Shown one piece after another: positions 20,119 to 29,235 of a DNA stretch of 64,000 nucleotides. Position numbers and translations under genes: made by a program. This DNA comes from Candidatus Sodalis endolongispinus. GTDB lineage: Bacteria > Pseudomonadota > Gammaproteobacteria > Enterobacterales > Enterobacteriaceae. Under the pieces are notes generated by a model that ran no database searches, was not told the DNA's origin, and saw only the letters and a program-made list of their open reading frames with translations. The stretch's first letter is position 1, and each line of letters opens with the position of its first letter. The stretch is taken from contig NZ_JAFJYC010000001.1 of NCBI RefSeq assembly GCF_018777395.1, positions 1,488,001 to 1,552,000 on the forward strand, in the 5' to 3' direction.

Positions 20119-20996
20119 ATGCTACGCAAATGTTTGGCTTACACCCTGTTGACGCTAACCCTGGTCGGAACGGCGCTGGGCGCTCAGGCACAGACCGTCA
20201 GATTGGCGGTGACGGATCTGGTCGGTCTGGAGGAGCTGCAGCGAGAATTTGGGCCCTTCAAACAGGAGCTTGAACGTACTAGCGGTCTGGATATCCAGTT
20301 TCTGCCGGTAACCAACCGCACGGCGGCGCTGGAAGCGCTACGGTTTCAAAAAGTGGACTTCGTTCTGGCAGGCCCGGCCGAATATGTGGTGATGCAAAAA
20401 CGCGCCAACGCCAGCGTGGTGGTGGGACTTTACCGCCATGATTACTATTCGCTCATTGTGGTCAAGGCCGATAGCCCGTATTTCACCGCGCAGGATCTTA
20501 AGGGCAAGCGCATCGGTATGGGTTCGGTGGGTTCCACATCGCGCCATTTATGACAACTACAATTACTGGCCGATGCCGGTCTGAACCCGCTTAAGGATAC
20601 CGCCATCACCAATACCAACCTGCGGTTGGCCTGGGAGGCGCTGAACAATGGCACGCTGGACGCCATCGGCATGGTGCGTTCCGAGATAGTTTCCTGAGCC
20701 AAGCGCCAAAGGAACAGCAGAACGCCTACCGCGTTCTCGCCCGCAGCGGCGATCTCCCTAACGATCTGCTGATGGCGGGTGCCCATGTGCCGCCGGAGAC
20801 TATCCGTTCGTTGCGTCAGGCGATCATCGACAATTCGGCGTCGATTATCGCCAGCATTGGTCAGGGGGCTGAGCATGTTAAGCGCTATCAGGGCATGCGT
20901 TTTCTCACGGCGATGGCGGATAAAGATTACAACGTCGTGCGGGCCATGTATCGCACCGCGGGTTACCCAGAATATGCCGACTTCATTGGTGAATGA
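20119..20996 (+). pseudogene. phnD: Phosphonate ABC transporter substrate-binding protein, broken
   Basis: A signal peptide (LRKCLAYTLLTLTLVGTALG, then AQAQ) precedes a PhnD-type periplasmic binding protein of about 290 residues. A TGA at 20551-20553 interrupts GSTSRHL-stop-QLQLLADAGLNP in frame. A frameshift near 20680 then moves the rest (SQAPKEQQNAYRVLARSGDL... PEYADFIGE) into another frame, ending at 20996. It overlaps phnC by a few bases. The gene order phnD-phnC-phnE fits a phosphonate or 2-aminoethylphosphonate importer. Confidence 0.85.
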
Positions 20997-20997
20997 C

Positions 20998-21768
20998 ATG
21001 TCAGCCGCCGATCGGTCAGTAAGTCCCGTGGCATTGCGCGTGCGGGGACTGAGTAAAGGATTCGGAACGGGAATGCCTCCCGTTTGGTCAGACGTCTCTT
21101 TTGACATCCCTTATGGACAACGCGTTGCCATTATTGGCGGCAATGGCGCCGGGAAAAGCACGCTACTGCGCTGCTGTATGCGCCTGATTGAGCCCGACAC
21201 CGGCGACGTGCAATTGGCCGGCAAAAACATTATCGGTCTGTCCTATCGCGACCTGGCCAGAGCACGGGCGCGGGTGGGGTTTGTGTTTCAAAAACACAAT
21301 TTGGTTAATCGGCTTTCCGTGCTGACCAACGTACTGCACGGCGGAATGGCCTGTTCACGTACGCCGCGCATGTGGTTCCACAGCATCGCCACCCGCGAAC
21401 ATCGGGATTATGCCATGCACTGCCTGGAGCAGGCGAAACTCGCACCGCTTAGCGGACGCCGCGTGAACGAACTGTCCGGCGGCCAATCCCAACGCGTCGC
21501 CATTGCCCGCGCGCTGATGCAAAAGCCGCGGATAATTCTCGCCGATGAACCGGTCGCCAGCCTGGATCCGCGCGCCGGGGAAGAAGTCATGCAGGTGTTT
21601 TCCGAACTCGCCCGGCGCGAATCCATCACGCTGGTATTTGTGACGCATCATATGGCGCACGCGCTGTGCTATGCCGATCGCATCCTGGGATTGCAAAACG
21701 CGCGCCTGAATCTTGATGCGCCGGGCCGCGACCTTAATCTTGAACAATTACGAGGCCTGTATGAGTGA
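20998..21768 (+). CDS. phnC: Phosphonate ABC transporter ATP-binding protein
   Basis: 256 residues. ATPase with Walker [14 protein letters not shown]-loop [17 protein letters not shown], signature [16 protein letters not shown], Walker [15 protein letters not shown] and the H-loop His in VFVTHH. The ATG at 20998 follows the phnD stop; a longer frame upstream runs through phnD without homology. Its end overlaps phnE by 8 nt. The gene is intact although both partners are broken, so it probably has no function now. Confidence 0.9.
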   Translation: MSAADRSVSPVALRVRGLSKGFGTGMPPVWSDVSFDIPYGQRVAIIGGNGAGKSTLLRCCMRLIEPDTGDVQLAGKNIIGLSYRDLARARARVGFVFQKHNLVNRLSVLTNVLHGGMACSRTPRMWFHSIATREHRDYAMHCLEQAKLAPLSGRRVNELSGGQSQRVAIARALMQKPRIILADEPVASLDPRAGEEVMQVFSELARRESITLVFVTHHMAHALCYADRILGLQNARLNLDAPGRDLNLEQLRGLYE

Positions 21769-22570
21769 AGAACCGCGCGCCAGTCTACCGGGACGATGGA
21801 CGTCACCGTCATGGCGCCAATCGCTGCTGTTTGCCGCCTTTGTGGTCTTTTTTGCCTGGTCGTTATCTGCCGCAGGGATATCCGTGCCGCAGTTTCTGCG
21901 CGGCTTACCGAATATGGCGGTGATAGCCAAAGACATGGTCCCCCCCGCCACGGACCGCGCCCTTCCGCTGATGGATGCGCTGCTGGTAACCTTTCAGATG
22001 GCGCTGGTCGGCACCCTCATCGGCATTGTGCTGAGTCTGCCATTAGCGGTTTTGATGGCCAAAAACTACACGCCGCATCCCGCCATCCGAACCGCTATTC
22101 GGGGAGCGGTAAGTTTTATTCGCACGGTGCCGGATCTTGCCTGGGCGTTATTTTTCGTCGCCTCGGTCGGTCTTGGCCCTTTCGCCGGGACGCTGACGCT
22201 CATCATGGATACGGTCGGCTTTTGCGCCCGCTTTTTTGCCGAAGCCATCGAAGAAGTCGATGAAGGCCCGCCGGAGGCCCTGGCGGCAATGGGTGCATCA
22301 CGCACGGCCATTATTGTCTGCGCCGCCTTGCCGATGTCGCTGCCCAGTCTAATAAACAGCAGCCTGTTTTCCTGTGAAAAAGCGGTACGTTCCTCGGTGG
22401 TACTCGGCTTGGTGGGCGCGGGCGGCATTGGCGCCGAGCTGGCGATCGCCATGTAAATGTTCCGTTTCGATCAGGAGGCCACCATCATTTTGATGATTTT
22501 CTTGTTGGTATTGGGCGTGGAACAACTCTCCTCCTATGCCCGATCCTCGCTCCTGACCCCCAGGCGGTAA
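21761..22570 (+). pseudogene. phnE: Phosphonate ABC transporter permease, in-frame TAA
   Basis: Inner-membrane permease with several hydrophobic helices and the EAA loop region EALAAMGASRTAIIV. Reading runs from the ATG at 21761 to a TAA at 22454-22456 (GAELAIAM-stop-MFRFDQEATIILMIF), then continues in the same frame to 22570, ending in the family tail SSYARSSLLTPRR. A single-base change of a Lys or Gln codon explains the stop. The truncated form would lose the last membrane helix. Confidence 0.87.
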
Positions 22571-22603
22571 AACGCCCTTTATCATTGTTTGAAAGGAAAA
22601 AGC

Positions 22604-23740
22604 ATGAACCAAACCCTCACTATCAACGGTATACCCTACCGCCATCCCGAACGCCCCGTCGTCGTGGTATGCATTGACGGCGGCGATCCCGAATACCTGC
22701 AAACCTATCTGGCGTCGGGGGCAATCCCCAATATTCAACGTTTCATTCAGCGAGGCTATGCGGCGGTGGCGGCCAGCGCCATGCCCTCCTTCACCTGTCC
22801 GAATAATATGTCGATTATCACGGGGGTACCCACGTCGCAACACGGTATTTCAGGGAATTTTTATCTGGATACCCACACTTGGGAACCGGTGGTCATGACC
22901 GGACCGGAACTGCTGCGGGGAGAGACCGTTCTTGCCGGGTTTGCCAACGCCGGTGCCAAGGTGGTTTCCATTACCGCGAAGGATAAGCTGCGCCGTCAGT
23001 TGGGCAAGGGGCTGGACGTTAGCCAGGGCCATATCAGCTTTTCTTACGAATATGCCGACCGCTGTACGCTGGCTGAAAACGGTATCGAGGACGTGTTGGC
23101 CTACATCGGCATGCCCAAACCCGACATGTACTCTATGGCGCTGTCGTTGTTCGTGCTGGAGGCCGGTATCCGCTTATTGCAGGACCGCCGTCCCGATGTG
23201 ATGTACCTTTCCCTTACCGATTTCGTACAGCATAAATGGGCGCCGCAGGAAACCGAGGCGCTGGCATTCTATCGGCAGCTTGATGAGGCTTTTGGCCGGC
23301 TAGCGCAGCAAGATATCGTGCTGGGGCTTATCGCCGACCATGGCATGAGCGACAAGAGCAACGACCGGGACGAGCCGAATGTCATCTGGCTTCAGGAAAT
23401 ACTCGACGCCGAGTTTGGCACGGGAGAAACCACGGTCATATGCCACATCACCGACGTCTTTGTCGCGCACCACGGCGCGTTGGGCAGCTTCGTCCGGGTG
23501 TGGAGCAAAGGGAACGTCAACGTACAGGCGATAATCGATCGCATTCATGCTATTGAAGGCATCGATTACGCCCTGAACAAAACGACGGCCTGCCGTCTTT
23601 TTGACTTACCTGAAGACAGAGAAGCGGACGTGGTGGTGGTGACGAAAAAGAACGTCTGTATCGGCAGCAGTGCCGAACGGCATGACCTTGAAGGCCTTAA
23701 AGGTCATCGCCTACGCGCCCGCGGCGGGCGCAGGCGGTAG
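22604..23740 (+). pseudogene. phnA: Phosphonoacetate hydrolase, 3'-truncated
   Basis: Alkaline-phosphatase-superfamily enzyme that cleaves phosphonoacetate to acetate and phosphate. All expected two-metal ligands are visible: Asp in VVVVCIDGGDPE, the Thr nucleophile in PSFTCPNN, Asp/His in LTDFVQHKW, Asp-His in IADHGMSDK and the last His in SSAERHD. After that His the protein ends abruptly in GHRLRARGGRRR, about 40 residues short of the family. The following DNA does not supply the missing tail, so a 3' deletion is likely. The ATG at 22604 has the RBS AAAGGA. Confidence 0.82.
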
Positions 23741-23801
23741 CGTTAACGCCTGCGGGACCAACTTTCCGGGGCCGTGCAACGGCTCCGGACATCCCTCCGG
23801 G

Positions 23802-24209
23802 CTACAGGACAGCGCTGAGCTCTGCCCGCAGGTGTTCATCAAGAGGCATGAACTCACTGTTAGCAACGCCGGTATCGCGGTTTTCAATCAGCGCTAATTT
23901 CACCCCGGGCCAAGTAATGGTGTTATGCCAAACGCTTTTCGCAACACGATACACTTTATGGGGTTGGAGCGGGATAGCCCGCAACGACAACTGGTCATTG
24001 TCATCCTTTTCCGCGATAACCAGCGTGCAACGGCCGGCCAGTAAAATAAAGACCTCATCGGTCAGCAGATGACGTTCCAGGCAATCGAGGTTGTGTAAAT
24101 CGTTTTCAGGCTTCCAATTTTTGATGCCGACAAACCAGCCATCGCTCTCGACCATCATCTTTAAACCGCTGCCTTCATGTTCGGTAATTGTCACCGCGTG
24201 ATGGCACAT
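23802..24209 (-). CDS. Small cupin-domain protein, function unknown
   Basis: 135 residues from the ATG at 24209, chosen for its strong RBS (AAAAGGAGTG); the open frame extends further upstream without support. Its beta-rich sequence (HLLTDEVFILLAGRCTLVIAE, then HKVYRVAKSVWHNTITWPG) matches a single cupin barrel with possible metal ligands His and Glu. It is the last gene of the PTS/aldolase operon and may act as a sugar-phosphate isomerase/epimerase or a binding protein; this cannot be decided from the sequence. Confidence 0.65.
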   Translation of the reverse strand: MCHHAVTITEHEGSGLKMMVESDGWFVGIKNWKPENDLHNLDCLERHLLTDEVFILLAGRCTLVIAEKDDNDQLSLRAIPLQPHKVYRVAKSVWHNTITWPGVKLALIENRDTGVANSEFMPLDEHLRAELSAVL

Positions 24210-24313
24210 AAGCGTCACTCCTTTTAAAAAAGCTCTGGACAGGTTGAGAGAACCCCTGCCAGAGCGCCAAAAATACACCCAGGCAAAACAAATAAAGCGT
24301 GCAACAACGACGA

Positions 24314-25163
24314 CTAGAAATTCGCCGCTTTACCGCTGGAACCCGAAATGTAAATATACTTTTGCAAGATATTCTTGGCCGTGGTTTCCATGTTGATCAT
24401 CATCGTCATAAAATCGACATCGGGCGTTTCTTGCAGTATGGTTTTTAAACCTTCCTTGCAACCGACAAAGGTATCAGTACAGACGTTGATTTTGTTGATA
24501 CCGCACGCCACCGCCTGCCGGATATTATCTTCTCCGGAATCAGAACCGCCATGCAGCACCAACGGCTTACCGGTCGCCTGCTTGATTTGCGAAATGCGAT
24601 CGAAATCTATCTTGGGTGCAAGATGTGAAGGGTATTTTCCGTGCACGGTGCCTACGGCGATAGCCATGGCATCGACGCCGGTAGCCTCGAAGAAATACAC
24701 CGCGTCCTCAACCCGGGTAAAGAGATCCAGCTTTTTCTCATCAGCGTTAGCCGCTTGACCGATAAAACCGATTTCACCTTCCACCGTGACATTCTGCGAA
24801 TGGCATAACGTCACGACCTCTTTGGTGCGACGAATATTCTCTTCCAGCGGGTATTCGGAGGCATCAATCATGATAGAAGAAAATTGGTGGCGAAAAGCAT
24901 GCGTAATCCGCTCATAGTCTTTGCCGTGGTCAAGATTCAGCGCAACGGGTACCGTTGCCCGCGCGGCTAACGTCCTGACGATACCGGAAATGATTTCGCC
25001 ATCGCCATGTTTACTCATTTGCCCCTGGACAATATTAATGATGATCGGTGCATTCTCTTCCTGTGCCGCCCTGATTGCACCGCGCACTAATTCCAGGTTA
25101 ATCACGCTGGCAGAGATCACCCCGTAAAAAATGTTTATTTGCATCGTCCAATATGGTTTTCAT
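24314..25163 (-). pseudogene. Class II ketose-bisphosphate aldolase (FbaA/GatY family), frameshifted at codon 12
   Basis: Zinc aldolase of about 280 residues. The catalytic Asp and a Zn-binding His lie in LNLDHGKDYE, other Zn ligands in VGTVHGKYPSH and PLVLHGGSDSG, and the phosphate site in INKINVCTDTF. The downstream frame can begin at an ATG at 25144 (MQINIFYGVISASVINLE), which lacks the family start. The natural start is MKTILDDANKHF at 25163, shifted out of frame by one extra T in the run at 25126-25131. A protein from 25144 would lack only a few residues and might retain activity. It likely cleaves the phosphorylated product of the adjoining PTS. Confidence 0.75.
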
Positions 25164-25288
25164 GGTTACATACATAATATTACCCCAATAGTGTTTATTG
25201 ACTTAAGGACAGTTAGGCAATAGCGATTCCGCTTTCTGATAAATATCAAATAGCCGTAAAGTATCTAGCAATATGAAAGCGGGCTTTA

Positions 25289-27007
25289 CTAAAGCGCCAT
25301 TACCTCATCACTTCTTTTTTTCAATTCACGTTCCAGGTTAGCAATTTCGCAAATCGACATAATATTCGCAAGCCAATCGATATCTGACGTCTGTGCGCTT
25401 TTGGCTACCAAATATTTGACTTTTGAAATATTCAACGGCGTCACGCTTAATTCATCGACGCTTGCCGCTATCAAATAAGGGATCATCTTTTCATCAGAGG
25501 CAATTTCACCGCAAACGTGTACCGGAATGGCATGCTTACGCGCGGATGAAATAACATGATTTATCATGCGCAAAACGGCAGGATTATGCGGACAATATAG
25601 ATGCTGGGTTTTACTGTTATTACGATCGCTGGCCGTAATATATTGCGTCAAATCATTACTCCCAATGCTAAAGAAATGACAGTGGGCGGCAAACACATCC
25701 GCCATTATTGCCGCCGCCGGCGTCTCAATCATGACTCCCAGAGCAATATTTTCATCAAAAGCGATGCGCTCCTGCCGTAGCCGTGCCTTTTCACGTTCCA
25801 ATTGCGCTCGGGTGGCGAACAGCTCTTCCAGCGTCGTCACCATCGGAATCAGGATCTTTAGCTGGCCAAAGGCTGAAGCCCGCAGAATAGCCCGTAATTG
25901 ACAAGAGAGGACGTCTGGATTTTCCAGACAGTAACGTATGTTTCGATGCCCCAAAAACGGATTCTCCTCCGCCGGGATACCGATATAAGCCGCCTGTTTA
26001 TCGCCGCCGATATCCAGGGTACGGATGACAATTTCTTTTTCCGGCATCATTAAAGCCAGTGTTTGGTAAAAGGTAAACTGCTCGCTCTCGCTGGGAAATG
26101 CATCGCGGTTCATATACAGAAATTCGGTACGCACCAGGCCAATGCCATCAGCGCCTTGCTCCAGGGCCTTTTGCGCCTCGCTCAGAGCGGTGATGTTAGC
26201 ACAAACGCTGACCTGTCCCGGTTGGAGCGCTGCCGTCGAGACGAAGCGCTTCATTTGTTCCTCTTTCTCGGCGGCCGCCTTCAGCATTTGCCGGTATTGC
26301 GCAAGGCAGGTTTCATCCGGATCGATATAAAGTCTGCCCCTGTCGGCATCCAGTACCGCCCACTGCCCGTCCGTAAACTCGTCTAAAGCCATCTCGGCGC
26401 CGACAATGGCGGGAATACCTAACTCTTTCGCCAGAATGACGGAATGCGAGGTAATACCGCCACCGCAGGTCACAAATCCTTGCAATTGTTCTGGCGTATA
26501 AACCAGGGTATCGGCCGGTGTCAATTTCTCGGCAATGATAATCCTTGCCTCCTGGGGAGCGGGAGATTCCGTTTTGTCAGCAGAGCCCAACGCCGCAATC
26601 AGCCTGTGTTGTACGGCACGAATATCTTCTGCCCGCTGGGCTAAATAAGCCGATTGGGTTTTGCTCAATCTACAGCACAAGCGCTCGGTTTCGAGAGCAA
26701 CGGCGCGCTCTGCCCGCTCTCCGGCATCGATATACTTTTTGATGTTATCGAGATAAACCTCGTCATCTAGCATCAGCCAATAGGCTTTGTAAATCTTCGC
26801 CATCTCTTGCGAATAACGTTGTTGCGCCTGTTCATGATAATCAGACATCGTTTTCAGGCTCTGACGCTGAGCCGCAAGCAAGCGTTGCCATTCATCTGCA
26901 GGCGTGCCTTTTACCTCGGCGGGGAGCGACAGCGTTGCCGGACGGATGATCTGTATTTTACCGATTGCCATTCCCGCCGCTGCTCCAATGCCCTGTATGC
27001 TGTACAT
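25289..27007 (-). CDS. PTS Enzyme I (phosphoenolpyruvate-protein phosphotransferase), operon-specific paralogue
   Basis: 572 residues from the ATG at 27007 (RBS GAGGGTCACC). Autophosphorylates with PEP and passes phosphate to HPr. The N-terminal HPr-binding/phospho-His region contains GGGITSHSVILAKELGIPAIVG (active His). The PEP-binding barrel has GIGLVRTEFLYMNRD, RTLDIGGDK, GVMIETPAA, FSIGSNDLTQY and the Cys of HVCGE. Having its own EI in the operon suggests a self-contained phosphorelay. The frame is intact. Confidence 0.92.
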   Translation of the reverse strand: MYSIQGIGAAAGMAIGKIQIIRPATLSLPAEVKGTPADEWQRLLAAQRQSLKTMSDYHEQAQQRYSQEMAKIYKAYWLMLDDEVYLDNIKKYIDAGERAERAVALETERLCCRLSKTQSAYLAQRAEDIRAVQHRLIAALGSADKTESPAPQEARIIIAEKLTPADTLVYTPEQLQGFVTCGGGITSHSVILAKELGIPAIVGAEMALDEFTDGQWAVLDADRGRLYIDPDETCLAQYRQMLKAAAEKEEQMKRFVSTAALQPGQVSVCANITALSEAQKALEQGADGIGLVRTEFLYMNRDAFPSESEQFTFYQTLALMMPEKEIVIRTLDIGGDKQAAYIGIPAEENPFLGHRNIRYCLENPDVLSCQLRAILRASAFGQLKILIPMVTTLEELFATRAQLEREKARLRQERIAFDENIALGVMIETPAAAIMADVFAAHCHFFSIGSNDLTQYITASDRNNSKTQHLYCPHNPAVLRMINHVISSARKHAIPVHVCGEIASDEKMIPYLIAASVDELSVTPLNISKVKYLVAKSAQTSDIDWLANIMSICEIANLERELKKRSDEVMAL

Positions 27008-27047
27008 GGTGACCCTCGAATGTAATAAATGAATGCCCTGATGCCGG

Positions 27048-28124
27048 TTACTGTTTGATGCTGATTTCAAAATCATCGATTTCCGGCTCATCTTCTGCAT
27101 CCGATTGTGCATCGGTAGCGGTTAATACCGGCTTCAGGATGGTCAGGACGGCGGCGGTAATGAGGCTACAGAGAATCAGCACGGCGACGAAGCCCCAGGG
27201 ATTACCCATAATCGGGATAACGAAAATGCCGCCATGGGGAACCGTACTGGTGACATTCCACAACATAGTCAGACCACAGGCCGCGGCGGCCCCGGCCATA
27301 CACGCAGGGATAACCCGCAGCGGATCAGCGGCGGCAAAAGGCAACACGCCCTCGGTGATAAAGCATAAACCTAGCGGAAAGGCGGCCTTAGCGGCATCAA
27401 TTTCCCCTTGGGAATAGCATTTACGCCGCGAGATAAATACCGAAATCGCCACGCCGATAGGCGGTACCATGCCGGCGACAATTTTGGCCGCCTCGGGACC
27501 ATAGATCCCCTGTGCCAGCATGGCATTCGAGAATAAAGAGGCTGATTTATTAACGGGAGCACCCAGATCAAAACCCATCATGGCGCCAATAATGGCCCCC
27601 AGTACCATTCTGGATCCGCCCATCAGGCTGCTCATCCAATCGATAACCGCGGCCTGCGCTATCGCCACCGGTTTGCCAACGATGAGATAAAAGGCCAATC
27701 CGACAACCAACGTGGATAACAACGGGATGAACAATACCGGCATCAAGCCCTGCATGCTGGACGGTAATTTGAGAAAACGTCGTATCGCCAATATCACATA
27801 ACCGACCAGAAAACCCGCCAGCATACCGCCCAAAAAGCCGGCCTTGATTTCCAAAGCGATAAAACCCAAGATCAGACCTGGCGCTATCCCCGGTCTTTCA
27901 GCAATAGAATAGGCAATCCCTGCGGTCAACACCGGGACGACCAATCCCATCGCCACTACCCCAAGTTGATTAATAAACCAGGGCACCGTCTCGGTGGCAT
28001 TAGCAACAAAAGGGCCACCACAAATTTTCGCGATCGCCATACACAATCCGGCAGCTACTACCACCGGGATCATATAAGATACGCCGGTAAGCATGTGCTT
28101 TTTAAAACCGATACCGTAAGTCAT
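27048..28124 (-). CDS. PTS fructose-family EIIC permease
   Basis: 358-residue membrane protein with about nine hydrophobic segments, opening GIGFKKHMLTGVSYMIPVVV and containing GFDLGAPVNKSASLFSNAML and FITEGVLPFAAADPLRVIPA, all typical of FruA-type EIIC. The C-terminal tail is acidic. It lies between EIIB and Enzyme I. The frame is intact. The sugar is unknown, but a ketose is likely, given the aldolase downstream. Confidence 0.92.
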   Translation of the reverse strand: MTYGIGFKKHMLTGVSYMIPVVVAAGLCMAIAKICGGPFVANATETVPWFINQLGVVAMGLVVPVLTAGIAYSIAERPGIAPGLILGFIALEIKAGFLGGMLAGFLVGYVILAIRRFLKLPSSMQGLMPVLFIPLLSTLVVGLAFYLIVGKPVAIAQAAVIDWMSSLMGGSRMVLGAIIGAMMGFDLGAPVNKSASLFSNAMLAQGIYGPEAAKIVAGMVPPIGVAISVFISRRKCYSQGEIDAAKAAFPLGLCFITEGVLPFAAADPLRVIPACMAGAAAACGLTMLWNVTSTVPHGGIFVIPIMGNPWGFVAVLILCSLITAAVLTILKPVLTATDAQSDAEDEPEIDDFEISIKQ

Positions 28125-28145
28125 TTTATTGCCTCATCAATCATA

Positions 28146-28460
28146 TTAGCCGTTAGCCATTTTTTCCTGAATTTTCTGGATCAGGGACTTAGGTGACTTT
28201 ACAACCGTTGCGATTGGCACTTCGACCACATGCTTGTTTTTAAATCTCTCCGGGCCGCCGATGCAGATATCTGTCGCCAAAATGACGATATCAGCATTGG
28301 CGATATCCTCGGCGCTCAGTTTATCGTCAACGCCAATTGAGCCCTGCGTTTCAACTTTTATATTATGACCCAGGCTAATCGCCGCCTGGATTAATTTTTC
28401 TTTTGCAATGTAGGTATGGGCAATGCCCGCAGTACAGGCGGTAATTCCGACGATGTTCAT
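28146..28460 (-). CDS. PTS fructose-family EIIB
   Basis: 104 residues. The phosphorylated Cys is in GITACTAGIAHTYIAKEKL near residue 9, followed by KVETQGSIGV, the canonical fructose EIIB pattern. It is intact and spaced 13 nt after EIIA. Confidence 0.94.
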   Translation of the reverse strand: MNIVGITACTAGIAHTYIAKEKLIQAAISLGHNIKVETQGSIGVDDKLSAEDIANADIVILATDICIGGPERFKNKHVVEVPIATVVKSPKSLIQKIQEKMANG

Positions 28461-28473
28461 ATCACACTCCGGA

Positions 28474-28920
28474 TTAATTAAATATAGAGATCAATTCCTC
28501 GGCCGACTTCGCCGACAACAGTTGTGCACAGACTTCTTCCTTGCCAAGCATGCGTGCAACCTGCGACATCATTTTGACAGAATAATCATTCTTATCTTTC
28601 TTATTCACCGCAAATAAAATAACGACTTTTACCGGGTTACCATCCAAAGATTCCCAATTAATTGGTTGATCCAATAAACCAATGGCGATACAGGTATGGG
28701 CGACAAACTCGGATTTCCCATGAGGAATCGCGATATAACCACCAATGCCAGTCTTGCCCTCGCGCTCACGTTGATAGACATCTTGGATAAACCTTTCACT
28801 ATCCTTAACTGCGCCATCTTTTTGCAATAACGCCGCCAACATGCTAATGGCTTGCTCTTTGTTTTGCGCTCGCATGTTGACCTGTATGGCATTTTTATTG
28901 ATAACATCTGAAAGTATCAT
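28474..28920 (-). CDS. PTS fructose/mannitol-family EIIA
   Basis: 148 residues with the phospho-acceptor His in GIGGYIAIPHGKSEFV near residue 69. EIIA accepts phosphate from HPr and passes it to EIIB. It is intact, and immediately precedes EIIB in the minus-strand operon. Confidence 0.94.
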   Translation of the reverse strand: MILSDVINKNAIQVNMRAQNKEQAISMLAALLQKDGAVKDSERFIQDVYQREREGKTGIGGYIAIPHGKSEFVAHTCIAIGLLDQPINWESLDGNPVKVVILFAVNKKDKNDYSVKMMSQVARMLGKEEVCAQLLSAKSAEELISIFN

Positions 28921-28962
28921 AATGACAACCTTAACGTTAATCCGCTACAAACATCCTGTTCA

Positions 28963-29220
28963 TTACTGCACGGCATTAAGCAAGCGGGTGAGATACGAAA
29001 TCGCAAACGCCTCGTCATTCCCCTCCGCCATAATGATAACCTTATCATTCTTGCATGCCCCCATGCTTAACACCGAAGTAAAACTTTTGGCGTTGAATGT
29101 TTCCCCATCCTTTTCAAGCGTGATTTTGCTTGTAAAGCTTTTGGATTTATCAACGAGGTCCGCCGCCGGTCTGGCATGTAATCCCTATTCACTCTGAATT
29201 ATGACTTCGTGGGTTTTCAT
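28963..29220 (-). pseudogene. HPr phosphocarrier, in-frame amber stop at codon 12
   Basis: Read from the ATG at 29220 (RBS GAGAGGGAGAGG), 85 codons give a complete HPr: MKTHEVIIQSE, then stop, then GLHARPAADLVDKSKSFTSK, later KSFTSVLSMGACKNDKVIIM, ending LLNAVQ. The active His is in GLHARPA. TAG occupies 29187-29185, where HPr proteins often have Gln (CAG). There is no alternative start before the active His, so this HPr is lost unless the stop is suppressed. The gene sits where a dedicated HPr would complete the EI-HPr-EIIABC relay. Confidence 0.88.
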
Positions 29221-29235
29221 CCTCTCCCTCTCTTT

